Shown here: positions 29,006 through 37,064 of the stretch, piece by piece | How positions within the stretch are numbered: position 1 is the stretch's first letter | Layout of the letters: every line of letters starts with the position of its first letter | Source: Vreelandella jeotgali Hwa | GTDB taxonomy: Bacteria; Pseudomonadota; Gammaproteobacteria; Pseudomonadales; Halomonadaceae | Assembly (NCBI RefSeq): GCF_000334215.1 | Contig: NZ_AMQY01000017.1 | Location: 1 to 64,000, forward strand | Direction of reading: 5' to 3' | Length of the DNA: 64,000 bases | Notes under the pieces: generated by a model | Database searches by the model: none | What the model saw: only the letters and a program-made list of their open reading frames with translations | What the model was told of the DNA's origin: nothing | Made by a program: the position numbers and the translations under genes

Positions 29006-29077
29006 TTATAGCCACAGCAGGCGCACAACGGCAATGTTGGCAAACAGCGTCAGCACCAGCGTGATCAAGACCGGCAT
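29006..29077 (-). CDS. Possible 23-aa hydrophobic peptide
   Basis: A minus-strand ATG opens a 23-codon frame (MPVLITLVLTLFANIAVVRL and three more residues) that is almost entirely one membrane span. There is only a weak AGG upstream. It may be a small membrane protein or the edge of a gene interrupted when the island arrived. No homologue is recalled. Confidence 0.25.
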   Translation of the reverse strand: MPVLITLVLTLFANIAVVRLLWL

Positions 29078-29114
29078 GCGTGCTGCCTAAAAGCAGCGCG
29101 ATGATGCAACCTAC

Positions 29115-30035
29115 TTATGCGCGAAGTCTGTTCAAAGCCTTCTCCAGCAACGTTAGTGACTGCTGGTGTTTCTCAGGACTCATCTTCGCAATATTGGCCA
29201 ACTTCCACCTCACAGCCGGCAGCCGGTCAACGCCAGAAAGCGATAGCCGCTGCCACTCGGGAACTCCCCGCTTGAACGAGAGAAGAAAGCGCACGTCTTC
29301 GTCTGTGATCAGCTGCCCTAGCCGTGAAAGTAGTTCACGGCGAGCTGCCTCAAGCTCAGAGAGCGGAATATCGCTATGCGCCATTCCGACAAATTCCTGG
29401 TGATAAATCCCTTCCAACGGTTGCAAACGCGGGTTAAGCACCTCGTTCAGAGGCCTTGGGTGGCCCAGTAAATACACCAGAAAACCTTCAAAAACATAGC
29501 GGTCCAGACCACCCTGATCCAGCAGCAGCTTCACATCAAAGAGGTCACGTGGGTGCTGACGATCAAGCGCTGCACAAATTTTGCCACCGTAAAGATCCGG
29601 CAGTGATACGACCTGTACCGTGGCAAAGCCGTATTCATCTTCGGCAACTTCAACAATGTCGCGCATTTGTGGTGGATGTAAGGTGCCGCGTAGAACCGGT
29701 GAAACCTCTACTTTTACCTGGCTACGCCCGCGACTTACCAGAATTCTTAATTCGTCTCGGCGATTATCCTGAAGCCTGGCCTGAACACTCGGCAACTGTG
29801 TATTAAAAGCCTGAGCCAACCGCTGCAACGCTTCGCGACAACGGCGTAAGGCCTCGGTACGCGGCTCCAACGGTAAATACGCCAAATCAATATCCACCGA
29901 AAGACGCGGAAACGGCTGTAAAAAAAGGTTAATCGCCGTGCCGCCCTTGAGAGCAAAACACGGCTCATCATTCAGAAATGGCAGCAGCGAAACCAGCAAA
30001 CTGACCTGCTCATGATAATGGGCTTCAATGCTCAT
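29115..30035 (-). CDS. abiEii: AbiEii-type nucleotidyltransferase toxin
   Basis: Toxin of a type IV toxin-antitoxin/abortive infection pair, 306 aa. The nucleotidyltransferase motif is split as LKGGTAINL (about residues 29-37) and SVDIDLAY (about 46-53, metal-binding Asp pair), with a downstream DLFDVKLLLD segment typical of AbiEii/AbiGii. The family is thought to transfer nucleotides to tRNA or related targets to stop growth on phage infection. It overlaps the antitoxin gene by 11 bases. Confidence 0.92.
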   Translation of the reverse strand: MSIEAHYHEQVSLLVSLLPFLNDEPCFALKGGTAINLFLQPFPRLSVDIDLAYLPLEPRTEALRRCREALQRLAQAFNTQLPSVQARLQDNRRDELRILVSRGRSQVKVEVSPVLRGTLHPPQMRDIVEVAEDEYGFATVQVVSLPDLYGGKICAALDRQHPRDLFDVKLLLDQGGLDRYVFEGFLVYLLGHPRPLNEVLNPRLQPLEGIYHQEFVGMAHSDIPLSELEAARRELLSRLGQLITDEDVRFLLSFKRGVPEWQRLSLSGVDRLPAVRWKLANIAKMSPEKHQQSLTLLEKALNRLRA

Positions 30036-30801
30036 CCGAAAAGGCCTCCGGGACCGTCACCAGGTATTCCTTGTCCAACACACCCCCTTGATAAAGCTGC
30101 CGCTTCCCCGTGCCAAGCTTCAGATGGCAAGGCTTCAGACGGCTGTACCAAGCATGCCCAGCGTAGCGAGCCAGCACCAGAAAGGCACGCTTGGTTCTCA
30201 CCGAGCGGCACCCTTCCAGCAAGGTCTGCAGCCGGCGTGGGCGCAATGTATTGAGCCCGCTAAACGTATCGACCAGCTCGCTGCTGAAAAGCAGTTCATT
30301 GGGTATTACCGCAACCCATTCCAGCACCGCTCGCTCCGGCGTAGCTATGCTTAAGCGAAAAGCCCTGCCGTCCGGCGCGTAGTCGGTAAAGCTTCCGGGA
30401 AGCCCGGCCGAGAGCCCTTTTTCCGGTTGGAGCACGACATTTCCCGCCCAGGTGGCACGCTTAAACCATAGCGGCAATCTGGCTGCCTTGCTGCCGTACA
30501 GGTGCGTTGTACGCTCCCCCATGGGTAGATAATGCGCAAAACCGTGCAGCGCCAAAGCCGTCTGGCCACCCGGCCATAGCGGCGGCCCCGCCTGCCCGGC
30601 ACTCGACTGCAGCGCAAACACGGCGCTTTCCCAGGTCAGTGGCTCACCTGTGCGGCAGTAGGCCCCGTGCCCCACACGCGTAAGCCAGCCGCCAAGAGCC
30701 AGCTTACGAGCCTGGTCCGAGGTCACGCCGTGCGACGCCAGCCACTCAGTGGTCACCACGGCTCCATACGGTATCTTGTGTAGCAGCTGGTTTATTTTCA
30801 T
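30025..30801 (-). CDS. abiEi: AbiEi-type antitoxin / autorepressor
   Basis: Antitoxin partner of AbiEii, 258 aa. The N-terminal winged helix-turn-helix (about residues 10-50, with TEWLASHGVTSDQARKLALG) is expected to bind the promoter, and the larger C-terminal domain neutralises the toxin without stable contact (type IV). The antitoxin-first order and overlap are typical. The promoter and a palindrome lie just upstream. Confidence 0.9.
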   Translation of the reverse strand: MKINQLLHKIPYGAVVTTEWLASHGVTSDQARKLALGGWLTRVGHGAYCRTGEPLTWESAVFALQSSAGQAGPPLWPGGQTALALHGFAHYLPMGERTTHLYGSKAARLPLWFKRATWAGNVVLQPEKGLSAGLPGSFTDYAPDGRAFRLSIATPERAVLEWVAVIPNELLFSSELVDTFSGLNTLRPRRLQTLLEGCRSVRTKRAFLVLARYAGHAWYSRLKPCHLKLGTGKRQLYQGGVLDKEYLVTVPEAFSDEH

Positions 30802-30837
30802 GCCTGATAACGGCCTTTAATTCCTTTTTCAGGGTGA

Positions 30838-30857
30838 ATTATAAACCACGAGGTTTA
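30838..30857 (-). promoter_or_regulatory. abiE promoter -10 with overlapping palindrome
   Basis: On the minus strand a perfect TATAAT (30838-30843) lies 38 bases before the abiEi ATG. The palindrome TAAACC-ACGA-GGTTTA (30842-30857) overlaps its upstream edge, where AbiEi-family repressors bind inverted repeats to regulate themselves. Confidence 0.5.
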
Positions 30858-30949
30858 GTTTCACACACCATAACGGCATTTAAGGCCGCTTTATCGGTAT
30901 TTTTTAAACCAGCAGCATGTGCAGATGCGTATTTTCGGCCGATTGCTGA

Positions 30950-31129
30950 ACCGGCAACGTCATCAACCAGCACTGCATCCGCGACGAGCTGCCCGAAGCC
31001 GCCAAGGTCGCCCTCGTCGACCGCCACATCGCCTACTACAACGCCCGCGGCCACTTGGTACTCGCCGACGCCGGCAAGGCGTTTTTTAACGATATTTTTC
31101 GGGAAGAGCCGGTGGGCGGGGGTGAGTAG
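30950..31129 (+). pseudogene. Gene remnant between AbiE and Pycsar
   Basis: A plus-strand frame without a start codon runs from a TGA to a TAG and reads like a real protein end, including DELPEAAKVALVDRHIAYYN and DAGKAFFNDIFREE. It begins abruptly, while the sequence to its left is AT-rich and non-coding. It is probably the 3' tail of a gene truncated by an insertion or deletion. The family is not recognised. Confidence 0.4.
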
Positions 31130-31190
31130 AGGTGTTTCATGATGCGGGAAAGGAGGGGGCATGAGCGCCGGGCGCTGATAGCGGTATGCT

Positions 31191-31478
31191 TCAGACGCCA
31201 AGCGCTTCGATTTCTTCACGACCATACACCCGGCCATAGCAGCCAATCAGCCCTTTAGCGCCGAGCATCGAAAGCCGAACGACCGGCAAGTCGGTTTTGG
31301 CAAAGCCTTCAACAATGGCCTTTTGCTGCTGCCCCTGGTTATCAAGCCGATGCGAACCGGCGTGTAGTGCTTGTTCAGCGGGATCAGCAGGAAATAGCAC
31401 CAGTCTGTCTATGAGCTTAAACCACTGTTCTATAGCGCTTGCAGCATGCGCGCCCACGAAATGGAGCCGAAGGCGCAA
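31191..31478 (-). CDS. Unrecognised 95-aa ORF
   Basis: A minus-strand frame of 95 codons ends GLIGCYGRVYGREEIEALGV. It starts at a non-ATG codon without a clear ribosome-binding site, so it may be another truncated tail. No domain is recognised. The surrounding gap 30858-31514 holds nothing else I can support. Confidence 0.25.
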   Translation of the reverse strand: MRLRLHFVGAHAASAIEQWFKLIDRLVLFPADPAEQALHAGSHRLDNQGQQQKAIVEGFAKTDLPVVRLSMLGAKGLIGCYGRVYGREEIEALGV

Positions 31479-31514
31479 TGTAGTGAGCGTCGCTGTGCCT
31501 ACATTTGTTATATC

Positions 31515-32870
31515 TTACCTGATCATTACGCCGATCCAATCACGAAATAAAAGCGTCCCACCTGAACCGTATACTTCACACTTCATTGTATGTAAGCCTC
31601 GATACTGTGTAGCTTCATCATGGGAAATCTGAGAAAACGGAGCGACTGATCGATCATATAAGCCAACTCTTTTCTTATGAATAAATTTAACTTGCCCCTC
31701 TTGCTCAACTCCTCTTTCACCCTCGGGTGTTGCAATGCCATGATTTGTCTTCTTAAACACTACTTTAAGTGGAAAATCTAGACGATTTGCTGTCTCAGCT
31801 TTTACTTCGAACCTTAAAGAAACACCAGCATCCAAAAATTTAGAGGCTGATATATACTCGACCTCCCTCTCATTGATAAAAGCAAAGCATCGATAGTTGA
31901 TATGTGGATGCCCTTTTACAGCACCATCACTTATCTTCTCTCTAAAACTCCTAGGAAGAGCGCTAAATTCCAAGCTTTTAGAATAAGATAACTTTCTCAT
32001 TCTGTAATCAAGAGCACTACCTTCACTATAAGTAATGTTCGGCGTTACTACAAGTACACTCTCAGACACTCCGTCTTTCTCTTTAATTTTTATATCTGAA
32101 TATTCCTCAGGCCAATTAACGAAGTCTAACAAGCCTTGACCGAGCATCGTTTGGTTTTTTCCAGCCAAACTTTGAAGTTTAGAAGCCATATCAACTGGTA
32201 ACCCCGTTGCTGAGACTTCTCCTACATTTTGATAGCCAAAACTCCCCCAAAGAACCTCTTGATCATTTCCAAAATCACAGCCAATTCTGAAACCAAAATC
32301 TTTCGAATCTAGGCCTTGCTTTCCCATCCATGGCTTAATACTTTCTTCAAGAATCGCTCTTAAAGTTATAGAGCAATTAATCGCATCGGCAACAGCATCC
32401 TCTTTTTCGGTATATTTACCACCAAAGAATGCCATCACAGCATCGCCCATTAATCTATGGACATGACCATCGAAAGACCGGATAATCTCAACACATGTTT
32501 GAACAACAGCATTTTTAAACTGAAAAACAAGATCTAGATCGTATAAAAGGGATAGCCTCGTAGAACCTTTAATATCGACGAACAGTGTGCAAGCATAGTG
32601 CCTTTTTGTTGCTCTTACTCCCTCTAGTTCCAAAAAATCTGGATGTGTCCCTATCGGTGAGGAATTGACTCCAGTCTTTCCAAAATGGGGCCGTATTTGT
32701 TCTTGTAAAAGAAATTCCTCTTGAGGGCCGGATGGTACGGATCTGATAGATTCTAAAGCAGGATGTGAGTCCATCGCTTCTGACATATCTGATTTAGACA
32801 AGTCAAAAGAAGATGACTGGCTGTTTACAGAATTGAATAAATCTTCAAAGACTCTCTCGAGATTAGCCAT
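31515..32870 (-). CDS. pycC: Pycsar-type class III nucleotide cyclase (PycC) with AGS-C domain
   Basis: Signal-producing enzyme of a predicted antiphage system. In Pycsar, cyclases of this class make cCMP or cUMP on infection. The 451-aa protein has a class III cyclase domain (about residues 90-270) with metal-binding Asp99 (TLFVDIKGST) and Asp143 (HRLMGDAVMAFF), 44 residues apart as in the family. The C-terminal part (about 310-451, with RGLHTMKCEVYGSG) resembles the AGS-C sensor domain found on such cyclases and on SMODS enzymes. It starts 4 bases after the effector stop. An in-frame TTG at 32882 would overlap. Base composition is strongly AT-rich compared with flanking genes. Confidence 0.85.
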   Translation of the reverse strand: MANLERVFEDLFNSVNSQSSSFDLSKSDMSEAMDSHPALESIRSVPSGPQEEFLLQEQIRPHFGKTGVNSSPIGTHPDFLELEGVRATKRHYACTLFVDIKGSTRLSLLYDLDLVFQFKNAVVQTCVEIIRSFDGHVHRLMGDAVMAFFGGKYTEKEDAVADAINCSITLRAILEESIKPWMGKQGLDSKDFGFRIGCDFGNDQEVLWGSFGYQNVGEVSATGLPVDMASKLQSLAGKNQTMLGQGLLDFVNWPEEYSDIKIKEKDGVSESVLVVTPNITYSEGSALDYRMRKLSYSKSLEFSALPRSFREKISDGAVKGHPHINYRCFAFINEREVEYISASKFLDAGVSLRFEVKAETANRLDFPLKVVFKKTNHGIATPEGERGVEQEGQVKFIHKKRVGLYDRSVAPFSQISHDEATQYRGLHTMKCEVYGSGGTLLFRDWIGVMIR

Positions 32871-32874
32871 TTCT

Positions 32875-33132
32875 TCAATCAACCCCCTCTAACATTAAAA
32901 ATATTATCGATATAGATAATGACGGAATAACTCCCCAGACAATTATGATGACAGCGATTTTTAATATGCGGAATTTCTCCTTGGCGACTTCAGCAACTAC
33001 AAATGCTTGCTTAGATAAGTCCTCAATCAAGATATCTAAAGACGCGTCTTTTATTTTCGCAGCATATCCAGAGCTCCCATTTTCGTAGCTAGCTACATCT
33101 CCAAATAATATTAATGATTTTTTTTCCACCAT
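32875..33132 (-). CDS. pycTM: Pycsar membrane effector, C-terminal fragment
   Basis: This 85-codon frame continues the effector after a frameshift. It holds SLILFGDVASYENGSSGY, a helical stretch (DILIEDLSKQAFVVAEVAKE) and a final membrane span (about residues 58-80), as in the second half of Pycsar effector domain (DUF5706-like) proteins. Its own ATG at 33132 has no ribosome-binding site. Removing one base from the A8 run at the junction joins it to the upstream frame as GGKKSLILFG, giving a normal-length effector of about 181 aa. Confidence 0.75.
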   Translation of the reverse strand: MVEKKSLILFGDVASYENGSSGYAAKIKDASLDILIEDLSKQAFVVAEVAKEKFRILKIAVIIIVWGVIPSLSISIIFLMLEGVD

Positions 33133-33487
33133 GGGTATTAGTATTTGGAAATACCACTCTAAGCAGGTTCACTGCAGCCAAAAGAGATAATACTATTGTT
33201 GATAAAGAGGAAAATATCGCAAAATAATAGAGCACTCCACACTCTTCCTTAGGCGCGGCAATCAACATTACACGCATAGTTAACCCTAAAACCACAGCAC
33301 CAACAAACGACATCATCAAGCCAACTTTAAAGTTGGTGGTTCCAATGTAATGATCATACCTATTTATCACATTAAACAAAAAGTCTAACTTTTCTTTAAA
33401 AACCAGCTCTTCATCACTCAAGACCACCTCCGTTCTTTCATAACACGAGAACATAACAGCTACTAAACCGCACGCTCGGTATTCCAC
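33089..33487 (-). CDS. pycTM: Pycsar membrane effector, N-terminal fragment
   Basis: Carries the first half of a PycTM-type effector: KLDFLFNVINRYDHYIGTTN, then two membrane spans (FKVGLMMSFVGAVVLGL; YYFAIFSSLSTIVLSLLAA). In Pycsar such proteins bind the cyclic pyrimidine nucleotide and permeabilise the inner membrane. After GGKK the frame leaves the family sequence and stops within nine codons. The likely start is TTG 33421, preceded by GGAGG at 5 bases; the GTG at 33487 is the longest option. Confidence 0.75.
   Translation of the reverse strand: MEYRACGLVAVMFSCYERTEVVLSDEELVFKEKLDFLFNVINRYDHYIGTTNFKVGLMMSFVGAVVLGLTMRVMLIAAPKEECGVLYYFAIFSSLSTIVLSLLAAVNLLRVVFPNTNTHGGKKIINIIWRCS
33118..33125 (-). 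other. A8 slippery run that splits the Pycsar effector
   Basis: On the coding (minus) strand eight A follow GGTGG. With seven A the two effector frames would be one. A homopolymer of this length can vary by replication slippage, be bypassed by polymerase or ribosome slippage, or be miscounted in sequencing. Confidence 0.85.
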
Positions 33488-33668
33488 TTGAACACGCGGG
33501 TACGTTCAATAGTATGATCTAGCGTACCATTTCTTCATTAGGCAATTGAAATTATTGAAATTTAATTTTCGCTTGGCAGTATAGCACCAATAATAACGCC
33601 ACCTATATAACACGACTGAATCAGCGGGCAGCGTTGAAACACTCACCGCCGCCCCGACTCCCCAAAAG

Positions 33669-36600
33669 TTACGCCTGACGCTGCGCATCACTCCCCACCA
33701 ACATTTTAAGCACCAGCATCGCGAACTGCCGGCCGGTTTCTTCGTTTTCCAGCAGCGGCATGGTGAGGGTTTCCTGGTCTTTCATCGCGTCCATCACGGC
33801 TTCCTGCACTCTTGCCGGTAGCAGGCCGTGCATCACCTGCTCCGGGGTGTGGTTATTGACCTGGGCCATGACCGCTTCGTCGCGTGAGATGCGGTCGGCG
33901 ATGCCGGTGACGAAGTGGAGCTTATCGTCGTCGCTGACTTCGGCGCCGTAGAGATCGTTCAGCCGCTCGATAATGTCGTCCAGGCGCTTCTTTTCCGGGT
34001 CATGGGGGTTGCCGGAGCCGACGTCGCTGACCGGCTTTAGCGGGTCGCCTTCGGCGACTTCCAGCTGCAGGCGCTTTTCTTCGCGCTTGGTCATCCGGTA
34101 GTGAGTCAGTTCAAGCTCGCTGACGTCGATGCTGTCGTCTTCCAGCAGGCGGTCGGTGCGCAGCAGCGGGTGCAGGTGGCGGGCGAACACGCACAGCTGC
34201 TCAAGCTCGGCGTCGTCAAAGGTGACGATCTGGCTTAAAAACTCGTAGGTGCGCACAAAGCTTTGCAGGTTCTTGCGGAACAGGTCCAGCTCGTCGCGGG
34301 TGGTGCCGGCTTCTTTCAGCTCTTGTTCGGTGCGTTTCAGGCCCTTGTCGTCGCCGTTCTGCTCGGCGGTATCGCGTTCGCTTTGCCAGATTTGCAGCTG
34401 CTCCAGCGCGAACCGGTAGCGCTGTTTGAAGCGATCCTGTGCCGGCTGGCAGTAATAGCTGAGGCTTGAGGCCGGGGCCTTGGGGTCAAAAAAGGCGTGG
34501 GCGAAGTGTTCCACTTCATCCCACTGGTAGATGCCGCTGGCGTCCAGGCTGCGCTGCAGGTCAAACACCACGTTAGGGTCGGAGACGTCGGCCAGCTCGG
34601 CCTTGCGGTAGTACGGGGCGAAGGCGGCGAGGATGTCCTCTTCATCGTTGTAGAAGTCGAGGATGAAGGTTTCCTTGCCGGGAAACAGCCGGTTAAGCCG
34701 CGAGAGCGTCTGCACGCAGTCGACGTTAGCGAGCTTTTTATCCACGTACATGGCGCAGAGCTTGGGCTGGTCGAAGCCGGTCTGAAACTTGTTGGCAGCG
34801 ATCATCACGTTGTAGTCGTCGGTGTCGAACGCCTGGGCCAGATCGCGGCCGTTGAGGTCAGGGTTGAGCAGCCGGCTGGTTTCGGTCACCTCTTCGGGGA
34901 TTACCTCGTCCTCCGCCACAGTGCCGGAGAAGGCCACCATGGGGTGAACGTCGGCGTAGCCCTGCGCCTGCACGTACTCGCGCATGGCCAGCTGGTAGCG
35001 CACCGCTTCCTGACGGCTGGCGGTGACCACCATGGCCTTGGCCTGGCCGTCGAGCAGGTGGCGCACGTTCTCGCGGTAGTGCTCGACGATGACCTCGACC
35101 CGCTGGGCGATGTTGTAGGGATGCAGCCGCACCCAGCGGGCCAGCGTGCGCGAGGCCTTTTTAGCGTCAACCTCGTACTCGTCGCCGTCCGGGTGGGCGA
35201 GCTTCCAGGCGGTGTTGTAGGTGACGTAGTTTTGCAGCACGTCGAGGATGAAGCCCTCTTCAATGGCCTGGCGCATGGAGTACAGATGAAACGGCTCGGG
35301 CTTGTTGTCGGCGCTGGCCGGCAGGCTCGGGTCCCGCGGGCGGCCGAACAGCTCCAGGGTTTTGGCCTTGGGCGTGGCGGTAAAGGCGTAGTAGCTGATG
35401 CGCTCGCTGGGGCGGCGGGCGGCCACGGCGGCACCCAGCATGGCATCCGCGCTGATCTCGCCCGCCTCGCCTTCGTCATCCTCGCCGGCGGCGGCCAGCA
35501 GCGCCTTGAGCTTGGTGGCGGAGCTGCCGGTTTGTGAGGAATGCGCCTCGTCGGCGATCACCGCGTAGCTGCCCTCGGCAAGCGCGGGGCGTTTATCCAG
35601 GGCGTCAAACAGCGCGGGGAAGGTCTGAATAGTGACGATGATGATGCGGGTGTTGCTGGCCAGCGCCTCGGCCAGCTGCTCGGACTTGCTCTGGCTGCCC
35701 AGATCCCGCGTGATGGGCCGCACAACGCCGTGGGCGTGCTCGAACTGGTAGATGGTGTCCTGGAGCTGGCTATCCAGCACCGTGCGGTCGGTGACCACAA
35801 TCACCGAGTTGAACAGCCGCGCCCCGCCGTCGGTATACAGGCTGGCCAGCTGGTGCGCCGCCCAGGCGATGGAGTTGGACTTGCCGGAGCCGGCGCTGTG
35901 CTGCACCAGGTAGCGCTTCCCGGGGCCTTCCTCCATCGTGGTTTGCACCAGCTGGTTCACCGCTCCCCACTGATGATAGCGGGGAAAGATCAGCGTCTCT
36001 TTGGTGCAGCGGCGGCCGTGAAAGTCCTCGACCGTTTTCTTTTCCAGATGCAGAAAGCGGCCCAGCACCTTCAGCCAGGCCTGCGGCGCGAAGACGTCCT
36101 CCCAGAGGTAGGCAGTGGCGTAGTCGTTGGGGTTTTGCGGCGGCGGGTTGCCCGCGCCCTGATCCTCGGTGCCGCGGTTGAACGGCAGAAAGAAGGTATC
36201 CTTGCCCGCCAGCCGGGTGGTCATGGCGACTTCCGCCTGGCTCACGGCAAAATGCACCAGCGCCCCGCGCTTGAAGGTGAGAAGCGGCTCGGCCTTGCGG
36301 GTAACGGGGTCTTTTAGCGGGCGATCCGTGCGGTACTGGCGTTTGGCGTTTTCTACCGTCTGCTTGAACTGGCTTTTCAGCTCCAGCGTGGCAGTGGGAA
36401 TGCCGTTGACGAACAGCACCAGATCCAGCCGTGGGTTATAGCTTTTGGCCGCGCTCTTCTCGCTGGCGTGGGGCGAATAAGAAACTTCAGGCACAACCCG
36501 CAGGCGGTTGGCGCGGTAGCGGGCGAGAGATTCCGGGTTCATGCCGTGGTCGGGCTGAAAGCTGCATAGATCAAACTTGATGCCCGGCACCTTAAAGCCG

Positions 36601-36860
36601 TGGCGCAGCACCTCAAGCGTGCCGGCCTTCTCCAGCTCCCGCACCGTGCGCTGGATAAACGCCCGCTCCGGCGCCTGGGGGTTATGCTTGCAGAACTGCG
36701 CCCAGCGCTCGGGCCAGGCGTCCTGCACGTAGCCCAGCAGGTCTTCGGTGTAGAGCGCGCTTGCGCGGTCGTAGCCGCTGGCCGCCCCGGTCAGCCAGCC
36801 GCCACTGGCCATGGCGGCGATAATATCCTGCTGAAACTGCGCTTCCCTGCTGCTGGCCAT
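33669..36860 (-). CDS. hsdR: Type I restriction enzyme, R subunit HsdR
   Basis: Motor and nuclease subunit of a type I restriction system, 1063 aa. The N-terminal nuclease domain has RLDLVLFVNGIPTATLELKS (PD-(D/E)XK-type Asp and ELK, about residues 145-165). The helicase core follows, with Walker A HSAGSGKSN (about 322-330), DEAH (ADEAHSSQTG, about 438-447) and TFTATPK-like motif III (YYAFTATPK). It is the last gene of the island's restriction locus, separated from the nuclease gene by 204 bases without visible features. Confidence 0.95.
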   Translation of the reverse strand: MASSREAQFQQDIIAAMASGGWLTGAASGYDRASALYTEDLLGYVQDAWPERWAQFCKHNPQAPERAFIQRTVRELEKAGTLEVLRHGFKVPGIKFDLCSFQPDHGMNPESLARYRANRLRVVPEVSYSPHASEKSAAKSYNPRLDLVLFVNGIPTATLELKSQFKQTVENAKRQYRTDRPLKDPVTRKAEPLLTFKRGALVHFAVSQAEVAMTTRLAGKDTFFLPFNRGTEDQGAGNPPPQNPNDYATAYLWEDVFAPQAWLKVLGRFLHLEKKTVEDFHGRRCTKETLIFPRYHQWGAVNQLVQTTMEEGPGKRYLVQHSAGSGKSNSIAWAAHQLASLYTDGGARLFNSVIVVTDRTVLDSQLQDTIYQFEHAHGVVRPITRDLGSQSKSEQLAEALASNTRIIIVTIQTFPALFDALDKRPALAEGSYAVIADEAHSSQTGSSATKLKALLAAAGEDDEGEAGEISADAMLGAAVAARRPSERISYYAFTATPKAKTLELFGRPRDPSLPASADNKPEPFHLYSMRQAIEEGFILDVLQNYVTYNTAWKLAHPDGDEYEVDAKKASRTLARWVRLHPYNIAQRVEVIVEHYRENVRHLLDGQAKAMVVTASRQEAVRYQLAMREYVQAQGYADVHPMVAFSGTVAEDEVIPEEVTETSRLLNPDLNGRDLAQAFDTDDYNVMIAANKFQTGFDQPKLCAMYVDKKLANVDCVQTLSRLNRLFPGKETFILDFYNDEEDILAAFAPYYRKAELADVSDPNVVFDLQRSLDASGIYQWDEVEHFAHAFFDPKAPASSLSYYCQPAQDRFKQRYRFALEQLQIWQSERDTAEQNGDDKGLKRTEQELKEAGTTRDELDLFRKNLQSFVRTYEFLSQIVTFDDAELEQLCVFARHLHPLLRTDRLLEDDSIDVSELELTHYRMTKREEKRLQLEVAEGDPLKPVSDVGSGNPHDPEKKRLDDIIERLNDLYGAEVSDDDKLHFVTGIADRISRDEAVMAQVNNHTPEQVMHGLLPARVQEAVMDAMKDQETLTMPLLENEETGRQFAMLVLKMLVGSDAQRQA

Positions 36861-37064
36861 GGCGTCCTCTGCGAATCTGTCTATATAAGGCTCAGCTTAC
36901 GCGGTTGAACGTGTGGGGCAAGGCGTAGAGGCCGCACCACTGGCAGTCACGGTCTTCCTGCCAAGCTTGGTGATCGGCGTAGCATCATTCTCCGCCGTGC
37001 GATTGCTACGAACGTTCATTTAAGTAGCCGCTGCCACTTTGCCGGCGTATCGCCGAAAACAGGG

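Noticed and set aside
30839-31246. 135-codon minus-strand ORF upstream of abiEi
   Set aside because: It runs through the abiE promoter region and lacks recognisable protein features.
32875-33132. The effector C-terminal frame as an independent gene
   Set aside because: Its ATG has no ribosome-binding site, and the sequence completes the upstream membrane protein exactly at the A8 run.
34497-35537. 346-codon ORF antisense to hsdR, and similar long antisense frames over fumC, ppc, relA and lepA
   Set aside because: High GC content keeps antisense frames open; none shows a family motif, and each lies under a well-supported gene.
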